The notes under the pieces are model-generated. The model saw only the letters and a program-made list of their open reading frames with translations, did not search any database and had not been told where the DNA came from. Both the position numbers and the translations under genes were made by a program. A stretch of DNA of 64,000 nt from Lenzites betulinus (Eukaryota > Basidiomycota > Agaricomycetes > Polyporales > Polyporaceae). Shown one piece after another: positions 1-10,987 of the stretch (the first letter of the stretch is position 1; every line of letters begins with the position of its first letter). The stretch spans positions 620,001-684,000 of the forward strand of contig JABYQU010000013.1 of the NCBI GenBank assembly GCA_022264855.1. Reading direction: 5' to 3'.

Positions 1-595
1 TGGACGGATCGCAGCAGTGCAGGCTGTAGACCCGCTGTGCATCTGTACAACGACTGCACAGTCGAAATTCGTCAACAAATAGCATACATTACTTGTGACG
101 CACGTTCTTACCATTCAAAGAGCATGCTCGTACATTCAGCGGACACTCCCGTTGTGCGAGCCAAGGACGAAAGGGCCAAAGACGCGCACCGATTACCTGT
201 GGGAATCACGCTCACATGACCGATTGCCGTTTTAGGCGACGTGTTGTTCAACTCGTTGAACCATCGGCGGACAACTTTTGGCAAGGCACTGTCACCAACG
301 GGTTGAAAGTCCCTTGAGGACACCTCCAGCTTCAAGGGTTCGTTCACCACCCGGTTGTTCTGCGGTCACATATAAGGCGTCGAAGACGCAGAGGGTCTCA
401 AACTCTCACCTACCCTCTGCCACTTGGAATTCAAGCACGCCCCCGCAAGTGACGGAATCTGACATCTGCCCCCACTCACGGTGAGCTTGAGATCCAAGTA
501 CTTTGGACCTATATGTTGTTCAGCATATCTAATCACATTGACAAAAGACATCACGTTGTTTCGTGCTCCCTACGAACTTACACTCTTTATTCGCC
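1..595. other. Intergenic / 5' flank, no gene recognised
   Basis: I see no convincing exon here. The open frames are short, lack plausible splice partners and have no family resemblance. The last part should contain the promoter and 5' UTR of the gene starting at 596. Confidence 0.5.
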
Positions 596-1888
596 ATGAT
601 AGAACATCGCGGCTTCTCGGCCTGGATCACCTCCGATAATATGCAACTCGTGGAATTTGAGCCGCGCGTTGACGAAAAAACCCACACGATAACCTGCTGG
701 ATCGCAGGTCCCGTAGGAAAGGCGGGTACACGCTCGAATTGGTTTGATGTCTGAGATTTTGACACGTTGGACATCAGCCTTTCGTTGTACATTGGCGCGA
801 CCATGGCAGTCGGGTGGACAGCGCAAGCTACATCTCCGTCGACGGTTACAAAGTCCCAGGTCAATTTCTTTACGGACATGGCGAGCAACTTCGCCGAGGT
901 GTAAGGGTTGGTTCGCGCGAGGAAAGGCCATTTGTCTTCTCCAAGATCGAAGCTGGTAACGTTATCGCCAAACTTTGCCAGACTTTGTACTGACGAATAC
1001 GGTTAGGGGACAGCATAGGATATGGTGCTTTGAAACCTCACAAGAACGTCGGTTCCATCATGTTGGAAATCAGACAAGTCCGACGAACGAAACCCTACGG
1101 CTTACTCGAATTGAGCGAACCTCCTAGTGTCATCCGCGGTCAACGTCCGGAAGGCGAGATATGTGTTCGGTATGTCCGCGATTACTACCTGTTCGCACTA
1201 TGCCCATCCAAGCTTCGCAGGTATGGTGAAGTACGCACCATCCCAGCACAGCCCCCAACCTGGCATATAAGTCCCTATGACCCCAGCAGCCGTGACCCTT
1301 TCGTGACGTTTATCTTCCGCTACAGGACGCACGGTGAGATTGTTCTTTTTTGGACACCTCCATAACGTACTTAACGGGCGAAGACTGGCTCATTTCGCAG
1401 TGCATTATTGGTCCCGACGAGGCGATCTCTCAAGAAGCACCAATCCCATGGCCTCTCGAGAGCCCAGCTCATCTCTTGACCCCATCGTCGGAGCAACCGA
1501 CTAAGCCCACCGAACCCGAAACGCAGTCCGATGATGAGCCTGACGAGGACTCTGACCCGGAGCGGTCCCCTAGTCCGGAATCCGGATATCCTACCCCCGG
1601 TTCCGCATATCCTACCCCCGTTTCCGCACATCCTACCCCCGTTCACACTCCAACGCTTGGGCTGGGTCTGCTTGGTATAGGACACAGACCGGAGGCCAGC
1701 CGAGTAAGTCCCATCATCTGTGCACTGTATCATGTCGACTTATGGTACTACAGCATGCCTCCGACACCTCCCAACGCTCTTTCTCCGGAACCTGGGACCC
1801 GTCGTCGACGGCTGGCGCGTACTCAGAGATCGTATTCGAAGAATACCGCCCCGAAGACCGCGACAGCCTCGCAGACTACTACAAGTGA
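596..1888 (+). CDS. DUF7918-family protein (copy 1)
   Basis: Function unknown; the family is expanded in basidiomycetes. Five exons were assembled: 596-712, 778-955, 1007-1333, 1384-1703 and 1754-1888, giving 358 residues in a closed frame. The N-terminus (HRGFSAWI) and the block FVVHWRDHGSRVDSASYI followed by RPFVFSKIEA are the usual start and core of a DUF7918 domain. The domain ends near residue 215 at FRYRTHDWLISQCIIGPD. After it comes an acidic, Pro/Ser-rich tail with three copies of a seven-residue S-x-(Y/H)-P-T-P repeat. The first intron is the least certain: a donor at 725 would give a better length but breaks the frame. I recognise the family from memory and infer no activity. Two further family members lie at 26.8-30.3 kb on the other strand. 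Confidence 0.8.
1581..1643 (+). repeat. Three tandem 21-bp units inside DUF7918 copy 1
   Basis: Three in-frame 21-bp units (1581-1601, 1602-1622, 1623-1643) share the core tatcctaccccc or catcctaccccc. They encode the heptads SGYPTPG, SAYPTPV and SAHPTPV in the disordered tail. Confidence 0.9.
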
Positions 1889-2471
1889 TCCAATCCGCTC
1901 TCGCTCTCTCGTCGCAAGTTTCGCATCCACCGTACTGCTGTGCATTACGTCAAGATCTCCGCTTGCTATCTTCTATCGTCTATCGTCCGTTGTCTCCCGT
2001 CTCGCTTTTTGCTTTGTCCACCGAATCCCGTCGCCCCCCTCGTCGTTTGCTACACCCTCGAAAACATCTTTCCTCGTATATCTGTTGTCCTCGTCGTTTC
2101 CTTGCTTCCATAGCTACTTCGCTACCCTCCCGTATTTTTTGTCGTCGACGTCTTGCTCTATCTCGAAGTGTGCTGCGTCCAGTACTTGTCGGAACGTCAT
2201 AGCTATTCATATATACGTTTGTCTCTGCTTGTATTCCCCGTTATCAATGAACCATGCTTTTCCCTTTGCCCATATTAATTTTACCGAGAACTCTGTCCTG
2301 ATTGACACCTACATAAACTCGAAGGCTTGAGGTGCATCGGAGATGTCAAATCTTCGTGAAATATTACTCTCGAGCGCTGCTGACCTTAACCCCAGTGCCT
2401 CACCTAAATCAGTCGTTTGCGGCTAAGTACATGCAGGCGCCGCGCATGCCTCCTCCCTGACGTCGGCCTCC
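1889..2471. other. Pyrimidine-rich 3' UTR and intergenic region
   Basis: The first 300 bases are strongly C/T-rich, as expected for a 3' UTR or terminator region of the upstream gene. The rest should hold the promoter of the CHMP7 gene. An ATG at 2343 opens a short frame that stops before 2472. Confidence 0.5.
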
Positions 2472-4146
2472 ATGTCCTCCATCCCGCTAAGCCAGCTCAC
2501 TACCTTGCCGACATATGCCTCGTCGTCTACCTCGCGCTTGAAGTCTCTATACGCCGACTTCACGTATCAGAAACAATCCAACCCGACTTCGTACGCGTCC
2601 AACGTCGAATGGTGGCGCCGCACTCTCGAGGACGCGCTCCTTCGAGGATGGCTGTCAGAGTCCCATAGCGCAAATGCGACGCCCGACCGCATTGTGCTGC
2701 ATGCTCCCGGAGTAGCGTTTGTCGAGCACTTCCGGGTGGAGGGCGTGGGCAAGCCACTGAGCATACCTACCGTGATAGTGAGTGCTCCATTGGCTCCTTG
2801 GCACGAGTTTCTGGGCACACGATACGGACGCTCATCGGAGGCTCTTACTAGTGAAGTCTGAGCTGTGCGGCTCAAAGGCTCTGATACCCCTGTCCGACTT
2901 CCTCAGCTCTTCGCGGTCAATATACGACCCTGGGTGGCTGCCATATCGCATCGCGAGCTTTGTGGTCGGGAAGCCACTGTGGTGGGCGCTTGGGCAACTT
3001 GGCATCGTGGACAACCACGCCAATGCGTTCGGGGACTCGAGCACTGCTGAACGATGGAAGAAGGTCAAAGGGGACTACGTTGCGATCAAGCTGCTAGAGC
3101 AGGCTGCGGAGCGCATCCTGGAGAGACAAAGGCAGAAGGATGTGGGCAACCTCGCGGACTCGCTGTATAATGCGGAGAGCTTCCGGGAGGAGTTCGCCTC
3201 TTGTGCCTTTGAGGATGCGCTGTTGTCCGAGCTCGACGTGAAAGTTCTGCTCAAGTTCCTAGAGCGGGATCGACATTCGATAGTGGTCAAGGGAGAGGTG
3301 AGTTCGTCCGTGGTCCTCCGAAGGGTCTTATTCCTAATTCCGAAATAGATCATTAAGTTTGTGGAGAGCGGTGTCTCAGAGTCCTTGGACATTACCGCTG
3401 TGGACAGCGGTCTGTTAGCGCTGAAGACCGCGGTGCAGAAACTTCAAGCACAAGTGGACAGCCTGCAACGCCGGATAGACGAGTAAGTGAGCTGTTTGAA
3501 GACCCTACATCATATTCCTGATCAATAACTTAGACGTACCCGCCTGGCGTCTGAAGCACTCCGCCAGAAACGCAAAGAAACCGCCCTCACTCACTTGCGT
3601 GCCCGCAAGCTGCTGGAAGATGTCCACAAGAAGCGCCTTGGGTCACTCGACCTCCTCGAGGCCACATTGCTGCGCGTCGAGACGTCCGCAGGCGACATCG
3701 ATGTCAGCACGCTTTGCGCATTCACTCCTACTATATATCAGCCGCTAACGACGATCGATTTTCCTCCGCAGATCATGAAGTCCTACGAATCCTCCACCGT
3801 GACTCTGCGCGAGATCCTCTCGCACCCGCTTCTGCAGCGCGAGAAGATCGACGAGACGATGGACGCGATGGCTTCCGCGACCGCGGACGCGCGCGAGATC
3901 GACGGCGCCATTCAGCTGGGTGCTGAGATGGCGCAGGCCGACGCGGGTGTGGACGACGACGCACTCGAGGATGAGCTTGCGGCGCTCGTACGGGATGTGG
4001 AAAGGGAGAAGAGCGACGCGGCGGCGGAGGAGCAGCACAGGCGGCTTGCTGCCGGCGGGCTCGATGTTCCGGTGCATGAGCCTGTCTTGCCCGAGTCCCA
4101 GGAGGTCGAGGCTGCGCGGAAGCAGCTGGAGAGGGTTGCAGCTTAG
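2472..4146 (+). CDS. CHM7: CHMP7/Chm7-type ESCRT-III protein (Snf7 domain)
   Basis: ESCRT-III-related protein; in yeast and animals Chm7/CHMP7 acts at the nuclear envelope in membrane sealing and nuclear-pore quality control. Five exons (2472-2777, 2857-3297, 3349-3482, 3534-3702, 3772-4146) give 474 residues. The N-terminal half carries the winged-helix-like region typical of CHMP7 (VEWWRRTLEDALLRGWL, then GWLPYRIASFVVGKPLWWAL). The C-terminal half is a charged, coiled-coil Snf7 core (LALKTAVQKLQAQVDSLQRR; IMKSYESSTVTLREIL) followed by an acidic tail. The fourth intron (3703-3771) is 69 nt with no in-frame stop and a weak GTCAGC donor, so it could be retained. The start is the first ATG that opens the conserved frame. 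Confidence 0.85.
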
Positions 4147-4440
4147 ACGGGCCCCGGGGGGGAGGGGGAGTTGAGTGGCCCATTCATATCCTCACGATTT
4201 TCACGGATTCTGCATAGTCTGTTGCACTCGGCAAGTGTCATGTTATCACGTTATAATCTACATCTACATCATGGATACAAGCTAGCTTTCTATGCTACAG
4301 ATCAAGTAGTCCGAGATATGTGTATGCGTGTGCCTCAAGCTGCACGCTGTAAGTGTACGAGTCCGGTTGTCAAAACCAACGCCAAGTTCGTGGTCCCGCC
4401 GTATGCATCCAAGAGGACGACTTGTCCATCTCCCTCGATC

Positions 4441-6537
4441 TCAGAAATCTGCCTCGCTCGGCATCCGGCTCTTCCTCTCCGCTTCGTACAATCCGTAGAT
4501 GCTATACGTCGGGCTGCGATAATCCGCGTACTCTTGCGTGTTCGCATGCGCCATCGCCATCTGAGCCAGGCTCGGGAGCGGCGGGGGCGACGGCACGCGC
4601 GGCGGCCTATCGTCCCCTGCCCCGCGCCCGCTCCCATTCCCACCCCCACCTCCACCCACGTTCTTCCGAGGAACGACGCGCGACTTGCTCCCGCTCGTCG
4701 ACATGCCCCCCTGGCCATTCGCGACCGTGCGCGTCGACGGCAGCGACGCCATGCTCGTGAACTCCGCGAGCATGAGGTTGCCCAGCCGCGCGCTCGCCTC
4801 CATCCCGGGGCTCATCGCCTCGCTCTGCACGCGTCCGTGCGCGCGGCCCTTCTCGCGCGGGATCTGCGGGGTCGGCGGTGCGCGCGTGCGGTCGCCCGCG
4901 AGCGTGATCGAGTCGTCCGGGTAGAGCGTCGGCTGCGGGGAGAGCAGCAGCGCGGACGTGTCGACGTACACGTCGGGGTCAGGCGTCGCGAGGCCCATCG
5001 CGGACGCGAGCGCGCGCGTGTCGCGCTCGCGGCGGGCGGGCGACTTGAGCGCGGGCGAGAGCGGGGGGAGGATGTACGAGGTGGAGGTCTCCACGGACGG
5101 CAACATCACTGAGGAGCGATTTCCGCGCGCAAGCGTGGTGATGCCCGCGACGGTCGAGGATGCGCGGAGCGCGCCGCCGGTGTTGGGTGCATAGGGTGCC
5201 TTGACGCGTGCGCGGCCTTGGGCTTGGGCACTGATCGACGTTGACTTGCGTAGTGCAGATTTGGGGAGAGGCGTGGGGAGGTATGCCGCCGCATTCGGGG
5301 TTTGCGGCTGTGGACTAGGCATATAGGGCGAGATGATCTGCGCGCCGCCGTAGATGTCCGCGTGCATATCGAGGTACTCAGTTGCCGCGAGGCTATGACG
5401 CATGCTCCGGTTTCCCTTGGAGAGACGACTGGCGGATGGTTTACGCTGGAGAACAGGTGTGCCATCGGCTGTGAGGGGTGACATGCCGCCAATGGCTAAT
5501 CCGATACCGGCAGTCGACTGCGGGGAAGTAGGGTATATCGACATGGAGAGCGTGGAGACGCGATGGGCTGCGCGAGACAGTGCGCTCTGCATTTGTTGCA
5601 TTGGCGGGTTGACGGGTGCCGAGCTGACAGGAAGAGGGACGCGGACTGGTGCCGGGGGAGGGGGCGGGGCGCGTTGAGAGAACAGTGGAGGCAGGCCTTT
5701 CGGTGGCTCAGGGAAGGCCAGATGAGCGGTGAGAGATCCCTTCCCAAGTTCTTGCGCAGACGACTTGGGAGTATACTGCGTCCAGGTCCAGAGCCCGTTG
5801 CTGTTGGGTCGAGCTACAGCCGAAGCACGGTCCTTGCCACCAAAGAGAGACTCTTCGTCCACCTTCAGCTCCTCGTCGGCGAACGGATCCTGGAAAATGG
5901 GTAAGGAGGGGGTAGGACAAGTGCGCTGGCGCGGCCGCGAGCGAGCTCTCAGGATGATAAAGGCGCCTAGTGCCAGAAAGCCAATACCGACAGAAACCAG
6001 GACGACCAAGACGACAGGCAGATGCTTAGAGCCTTTTCCGTGAGCCTGGCCCGCGTGAGAGCTGGCCAGCGAACGAGACGCGCCAGTGGGTGTCACAGAT
6101 GGTACAAGCGTACTAGTAAGTGTAGCCGTGGCAAAAGCAGTGAGAGAGGGCAGAGGAGAAAACCCAGGGGTGATGTAAGAACCAGAGACCGTCAGTGTTG
6201 TTGGATTAACGTTCACTGGCAAGATTCCAGGGTTGATCGCATGTCCAGGTAAGCCAGTGTCGGTAGCGGGGACCGGAACAGCATTTGCGTTGATCTCGGG
6301 TGTCTTGTCTTTGCCCGCAGGCTTTGCTTTATCTTTAGGTGACTTGTGGGAGTTTTTCCCGCTGTCGGCGTTGTCGTCGTCCTTGTCGGGCCGCTCGGCG
6401 AGGTCACTATCGGGTGGAGAGTTGTGAGTTTTCTCCGCATGTTTTACGACCTTGTCTGGTTTTGCGTGAGTTTGTTGTGGCGGATTGAAGCGCCTAGTCT
6501 GTGTACGGGTAGAGAGCAAGTCGGCGGGGAGATCCAT
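4441..6537 (-). CDS. Single-pass membrane protein, Ser/Thr/Pro-rich, unknown function
   Basis: One uninterrupted frame of 698 residues starting at ATG 6535-6537. I do not recognise a family. Residues 1-165 are hydrophilic, Lys/Asp-rich and then Thr/Ser-rich (ATATLTSTLVPSVTPTG), which looks like an O-glycosylated outside segment. A hydrophobic stretch at about 172-195 (LPVVLVVLVSVGIGFLALGA) is followed by basic residues (RARSRPRQR), so the topology is probably outside-N, cytosol-C. The cytosolic part is long, disordered and rich in Pro, Ser and Ala, with a Gly run and a short Tyr-rich end. There is no obvious cleaved signal peptide. This architecture is common among fungal cell-surface sensors, but a sensor role is only an inference. 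The downstream gene 2472-4146 is convergent; the upstream neighbour is divergent. Confidence 0.7.
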   Translation of the reverse strand: MDLPADLLSTRTQTRRFNPPQQTHAKPDKVVKHAEKTHNSPPDSDLAERPDKDDDNADSGKNSHKSPKDKAKPAGKDKTPEINANAVPVPATDTGLPGHAINPGILPVNVNPTTLTVSGSYITPGFSPLPSLTAFATATLTSTLVPSVTPTGASRSLASSHAGQAHGKGSKHLPVVLVVLVSVGIGFLALGAFIILRARSRPRQRTCPTPSLPIFQDPFADEELKVDEESLFGGKDRASAVARPNSNGLWTWTQYTPKSSAQELGKGSLTAHLAFPEPPKGLPPLFSQRAPPPPPAPVRVPLPVSSAPVNPPMQQMQSALSRAAHRVSTLSMSIYPTSPQSTAGIGLAIGGMSPLTADGTPVLQRKPSASRLSKGNRSMRHSLAATEYLDMHADIYGGAQIISPYMPSPQPQTPNAAAYLPTPLPKSALRKSTSISAQAQGRARVKAPYAPNTGGALRASSTVAGITTLARGNRSSVMLPSVETSTSYILPPLSPALKSPARRERDTRALASAMGLATPDPDVYVDTSALLLSPQPTLYPDDSITLAGDRTRAPPTPQIPREKGRAHGRVQSEAMSPGMEASARLGNLMLAEFTSMASLPSTRTVANGQGGMSTSGSKSRVVPRKNVGGGGGGNGSGRGAGDDRPPRVPSPPPLPSLAQMAMAHANTQEYADYRSPTYSIYGLYEAERKSRMPSEADF

Positions 6538-7083
6538 GGGACAATGAATGTGGGGTGAAGAGTGTCGACGGAGTGTGTGTTAGGGGAGAAATGTCCTGGG
6601 GCAAGCGGCCTGCACTGCAACAGAGACAAGAACGAGGCCTGGACGAGCTAGTGAAAAGGGAGGACAGAGCTCGCGACTGGACGAACCTGGAGCAAGTCGC
6701 GACGTTCGAATGCCCGCCAAAGTAGGCGTTATGGGCACGTGACCGTGTTTCGGCGTTGTCCGGAAGCCACAGACTAGCCTTTCTGGGACAACGCTAAGCG
6801 ACGGACGAGATCCTCGACCCTGCATGCGTATTCGCCCTGCCGTCATTCCCCCTCTCCTTGTCCTCTCCTGCCAGCGTGTAGAAGACAAGGCATTGGCATC
6901 CTTCTTTTGTCTACATCCGCGTTCTTGCTGTCTTTTTGGAAAATCCCGGCTTGCATGCCGCTCACACTCATCGACGTACAACAATATCCCCATCGAAGAT
7001 ATTCAGCCCGTCCTTCGCGACCACATACACGCGTCGTTCGCGTCAAGATCATACAATCTACGTAGTATAATCCTGGTTGAACT
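6538..7083. promoter_or_regulatory. Divergent promoter region with a CACGTG box
   Basis: This stretch separates two divergently transcribed genes. It holds a CACGTG E-box at 6736-6741 (context gcacgtgacc). The part next to the checkpoint gene is pyrimidine-rich (about 6840-6930), as in many fungal promoters. No other gene is seen. Confidence 0.45.
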
Positions 7084-10000
7084 ATGGGCTCTGCAGGAAA
7101 TGAGTCTAGGTACGCGTATCTGCCCTCAGAAATGTCCCCTGCTAGACCTCCAACTAGGAACGACGAGTCCCAAGCAAGCCTGTTACTCGCAGCCGCCCTC
7201 AGGCCTCGCGAACTACTCCCAAACCCTCCCGCGAACGAAGAATCCCATGTATCCGACGAGTCCTTGCCCTCAAGCGGGAGCACCTCTGTTCACTATCACA
7301 TGAACGGACTTCAGCCCACCCAGACCCAGTCGCTACACGACAGCCAAGACGCTGCGTGCGGGGAGGGCTCGCAGAAGGAGAATGCACCTGCGCCGTTAGA
7401 GAAGTCTCCCCCGCTGCCGCAGGAAGGTTCACCTCGCAGGGTTCATCCGGACTCTTATCCTTCTCCACCTCTCGAAGCGCCATCAGCTGCCAAAGAGAAA
7501 GGGTCCACCACAATGCCTCCCTCGAAAGGAGAATTGGACTTCCCTCTCGGGAAAACAATGGTCGCTACCAAAGCCGTTGCATTCACGTCTTACACCCGTC
7601 CAATGTCCCGACCATTCGCAGGTGTCTCTCGGACTGCCATGTCTACCAATCCGATGCCCCCGCCTAGGAGGATGAGGTCGCCTTCCCCCGCTTCACAAGA
7701 CTCCTTTGCTGGTCCGCCGGCTCGGGATCCCGCCGTAGCGTACATCGAACAAGACGAGGCTTTCCAAATACCTTTAGTTCGCCCGGGAGACGATTTGCAA
7801 GCTCTTTCCGATGGCGAAGACGGTCCTCCACCTGTATCTTCCAACATGTGGGCGCCACCCTCGCGAAATCGCGCTACCGAGCTGTTCTCTCGTTCAGGCA
7901 AAGTTCTGGTTCAAGGCACCCCGTCCAACTCCTCTCGCTCGAACGACTCTCAGTCCCAATCACAGTCACAGTTCCAACTTCCCCGCTCCCCCTCCCATGA
8001 TGCCGAATCTCAGCAGAGTGACGGTGACACCCAGGAGTCTGATTCTCTTCCACCCGGACAACGCCAGGCTATGGAAATAGATCTACCTAGCTTCCTTGGA
8101 AACACGCCCATACATACCGACGATGAAGATCATGATCAGGATATGAGTGGCCTCCCCGCTACTCAGCCAACGCAATCCGATGCCTCCACCGAACCTTCCT
8201 CCTCTTACGAGCGACTCGTCAACCAAGATCCATTCGCACCTCTCTCAGAAGCCACACAACCTGCACACGTACCAGTGGATGAAACACAGGTGTTCGACTA
8301 CTCCAAGCCTTCTCACGATGCCGATGCGTCCATTATTCTGCAAAACCACGACTTCTATAACGACAACGGACAAGTGGTCTTCCCTTCGGTGCCCTCTGCA
8401 GGACGCTCGGCGAACACCACGAACTCTACCATACGCTCCAGTGTCCCTCGCGGGCTACTCGGTCTCGTGGCGCCCCACAAACGATACCGCTATCTCGATG
8501 TCACATCCACACCTGTTGCCCCTACCCAGATAGCCCCCGAACGTGCATATGCGAATACCAGTCCTGAGGTCGACGAAACACAACTTATCGAAGATTCTGC
8601 GCCTATGATCCCGAGGGTGGCAGACCTAACCCAACCGTCTCACACATCGGCGATTAACGAGATCGTTCAATCCACGCTTCCAAAGCGCTCTCTGCCTACG
8701 GCGACCCGCGTGTTGCAGGAACTTCGCGCGCGTCGCCAGTACCCAAGCACTGACGTCGTCCCGGACTCGGAGGAACTGCGCATCGTCCCAGACTCGGATC
8801 CGCCCTTGCCGCCTTCCGTGTCACCTCCCCCTGCTGGTCCGCCTACAGCACGCTCTTCCCCTACCAAGCCGCGGTCACGGAGAGGTCTTCAATCAGAAGA
8901 CGAGGTACTGCGGGCGGTCGCCATGGAGTCGACCGCTCCGTCCGTCAGCGCCATCCAGGAGGAGGATGAGGAGGACCAAGAGGACGAGGAAGACGACGTT
9001 CCTTTGGCCGTGAAAGTGAAGTCTGCAAAATCTAAGGGCAAGCAGAGGGCAGTGGAAACGCCTGAGCCCGAGAATGATCTCGTGTCCTCTCCTGTTGCGA
9101 TGAAGGGCACAGGTCCAGCGTCTCCCACCAAACTGGCTCTAGCTCGCATCCGCGGTCCCGTACAAAGAAGTAATTCATGGAAAGACGTTGTCATACCCTC
9201 CTCGGAGCCGCAAGAACGCAGCATAGAGGCGGAGCCGAGGAGTGCTAAGCCGAAGACCCCAGTCCCGCAGATTGCGCGGCCTCCGCCGAAGACACGTTCG
9301 GTTCCGCGCAAGGCTAAGGCAGAAGCTCGTAAGCACCTTGTTGAGAGCTCCGACGAAGACGAGGACGTCGCCATTCCGGACCCTGATGACGACGACAAAG
9401 ACACGCTGCCTGCCGAGGACGAAATGGACGTCGACCAGCCAGGACCCAGCACGAAGCCCACGCGCGGTGGCAAGCGCAAACGCACTGTCTCTTCTTCCAC
9501 GCGCAAAAACTCTGCCAAGAGCAACAGCGGAACAAAGGTGGTTAAGGAGGAGTCTTCCACGCCCGCATCCTCGCGCCCCACAAAGCGCCTCAAGTCCGGG
9601 TCCAGCGCGCGCGCAGGGTCCGTCCTCGAGCCGACGCGCGTCTTCGCGCTTTGGAAGAAGGACGGGCACTACTACTCAGGCACGGTGCACGCGCAGGCTG
9701 GCCAGGGGCGATATAACGTGCACTTCGACGACGACCAGTGGGCGGTGGTCGAGCTCAAGTTCATGCGCCACTGCCGGCTGCGTGCGGGCGACAACGTCCT
9801 CCTCCCGCCCAGAACGCGCGCGAAGGTCACGAATGTTCCCCCGTGCGGCGCGGGCGGCCACGCTAGCGGCGCCACTGTCACCGTGGACCTCGACGAGGAC
9901 GGAGAAGAGGACGTGCGGGTGGCTACCATGCACCTCGCGCCGCGCACGGTTAGCGCGGAATGGGCCGACCGCACGCTAACGGACGATATGATCTCGGCCG

Positions 10001-10987
10001 TGGTCAGGCCGCGACAGGTGCGCAGGAGCTCTACCCCGCAGGGCGAAGCCGCACCGAGCGAGGCCCCGAAGCGCAAGCCATTGAAAAAGACGGGGGTGGT
10101 GATCACGATGGCGAGCGCCGACCCCTTGGGCACGCGCGAGGCACTCGTCACGGCGATCCGGGAGAACGGCGGGGTTGTGCTCGACGACTGGTCCGCGCTG
10201 TTCGAGATGCAGGGCACGTCGTCGCAGCGGAACCAGCGGTACGTGTGGAAGGCGGAGGATATCGCGTGTACGGAGCGTGAGGACGTGAGGAGGGCGTTCT
10301 TGGTCTCGGACGATAACAACCAGAAGGCGAAGTTCTTGATCGCGCTGGCGCTCGGCATCCCGTGTCTGTCGGTGGAATGGGTCAAGAAGGTCCTCGAGGA
10401 GGTGAGTTTGTCGGGTTTGACGGTGTCGCGGTGTTGTGAGCTTATCTGACATGTTTGATAGGGCGAGGATGTTGACTGGCAGCCTTACCTTCTCCCCGCC
10501 GGGTTCTCGGAGCACCTCAACACTCGCGTCTCTCAGCTTGTGGATCTAGACTGGGGCAACAGCCAACAGCATCTCAAAGAGATCACAGGCAACCTCGCCC
10601 CTGCCAAGGTCTTCTCCGACATGGACATTCTGTGTGTTTCGGAAGACTTTGTGCCCCGTCGAAGGGTCAAGACGGTACGTGTGCCCACTTCGTCCCCACT
10701 ACCGTGGTGGTTCTCACCTCCTATTCGTCACATAGAACCCCGAGGGTAAAGCTGCAGCCGAGGCAGTCCCCAAGATCATCCTTTCCATGGGCGCCGCAAG
10801 CGTCGAGGCCGTGAATGACGAGAAATACGCTTCGCGCTCGCTACGCGAGTACAGCTATATCGTGTTCCGCGACGAGCACGACAACGCACGGTGGCCAGCC
10901 GTCGAGCGCTGTGTCGACGTCAACTGGGTCAAGGACTGTCTCATCTCCGGACGACTTCTACCCCTGCCCCCGCGCCGGGCGAACTAA
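7084..10987 (+). CDS. CRB2: Crb2/Rad9/53BP1-type DNA-damage checkpoint mediator (Tudor + BRCT)
   Basis: Probable adaptor that links damaged chromatin to checkpoint kinases in the nucleus. Three exons (7084-10401, 10462-10674, 10736-10987) give 1260 residues. The first 840 residues are disordered, with several TQ sites (EATQPAH, DETQVFDYS, DETQLIED, DLTQPSH), acidic blocks and a basic stretch. A Tudor-like domain follows at about 850-915 (VFALWKKDGHYYSGTVH, YNVHFDDDQWAVVEL). Two BRCT-like regions lie at about 1000-1130 (GVVITMASADPLGTREALV to CLSVEWVKKVLEE) and at the C-terminus (SYIVFRDEHD to VDVNWVKDCLISGRL). This order matches S. pombe Crb2 and 53BP1. The N-terminus is divergent, so the name rests on the Tudor-BRCT layout. 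A CACGTG box lies upstream. Confidence 0.82.

Noticed and set aside
8889..9593. Long minus-strand open frame opposite the checkpoint gene
   Set aside because: It is the antisense shadow of an acidic, Ser-rich coding region (GAG/GAC codons read back as CTC/GTC) and has no family features.
9960..10280. Second + strand frame in the BRCT region
   Set aside because: Overlaps the checkpoint gene in another frame and carries no domain.
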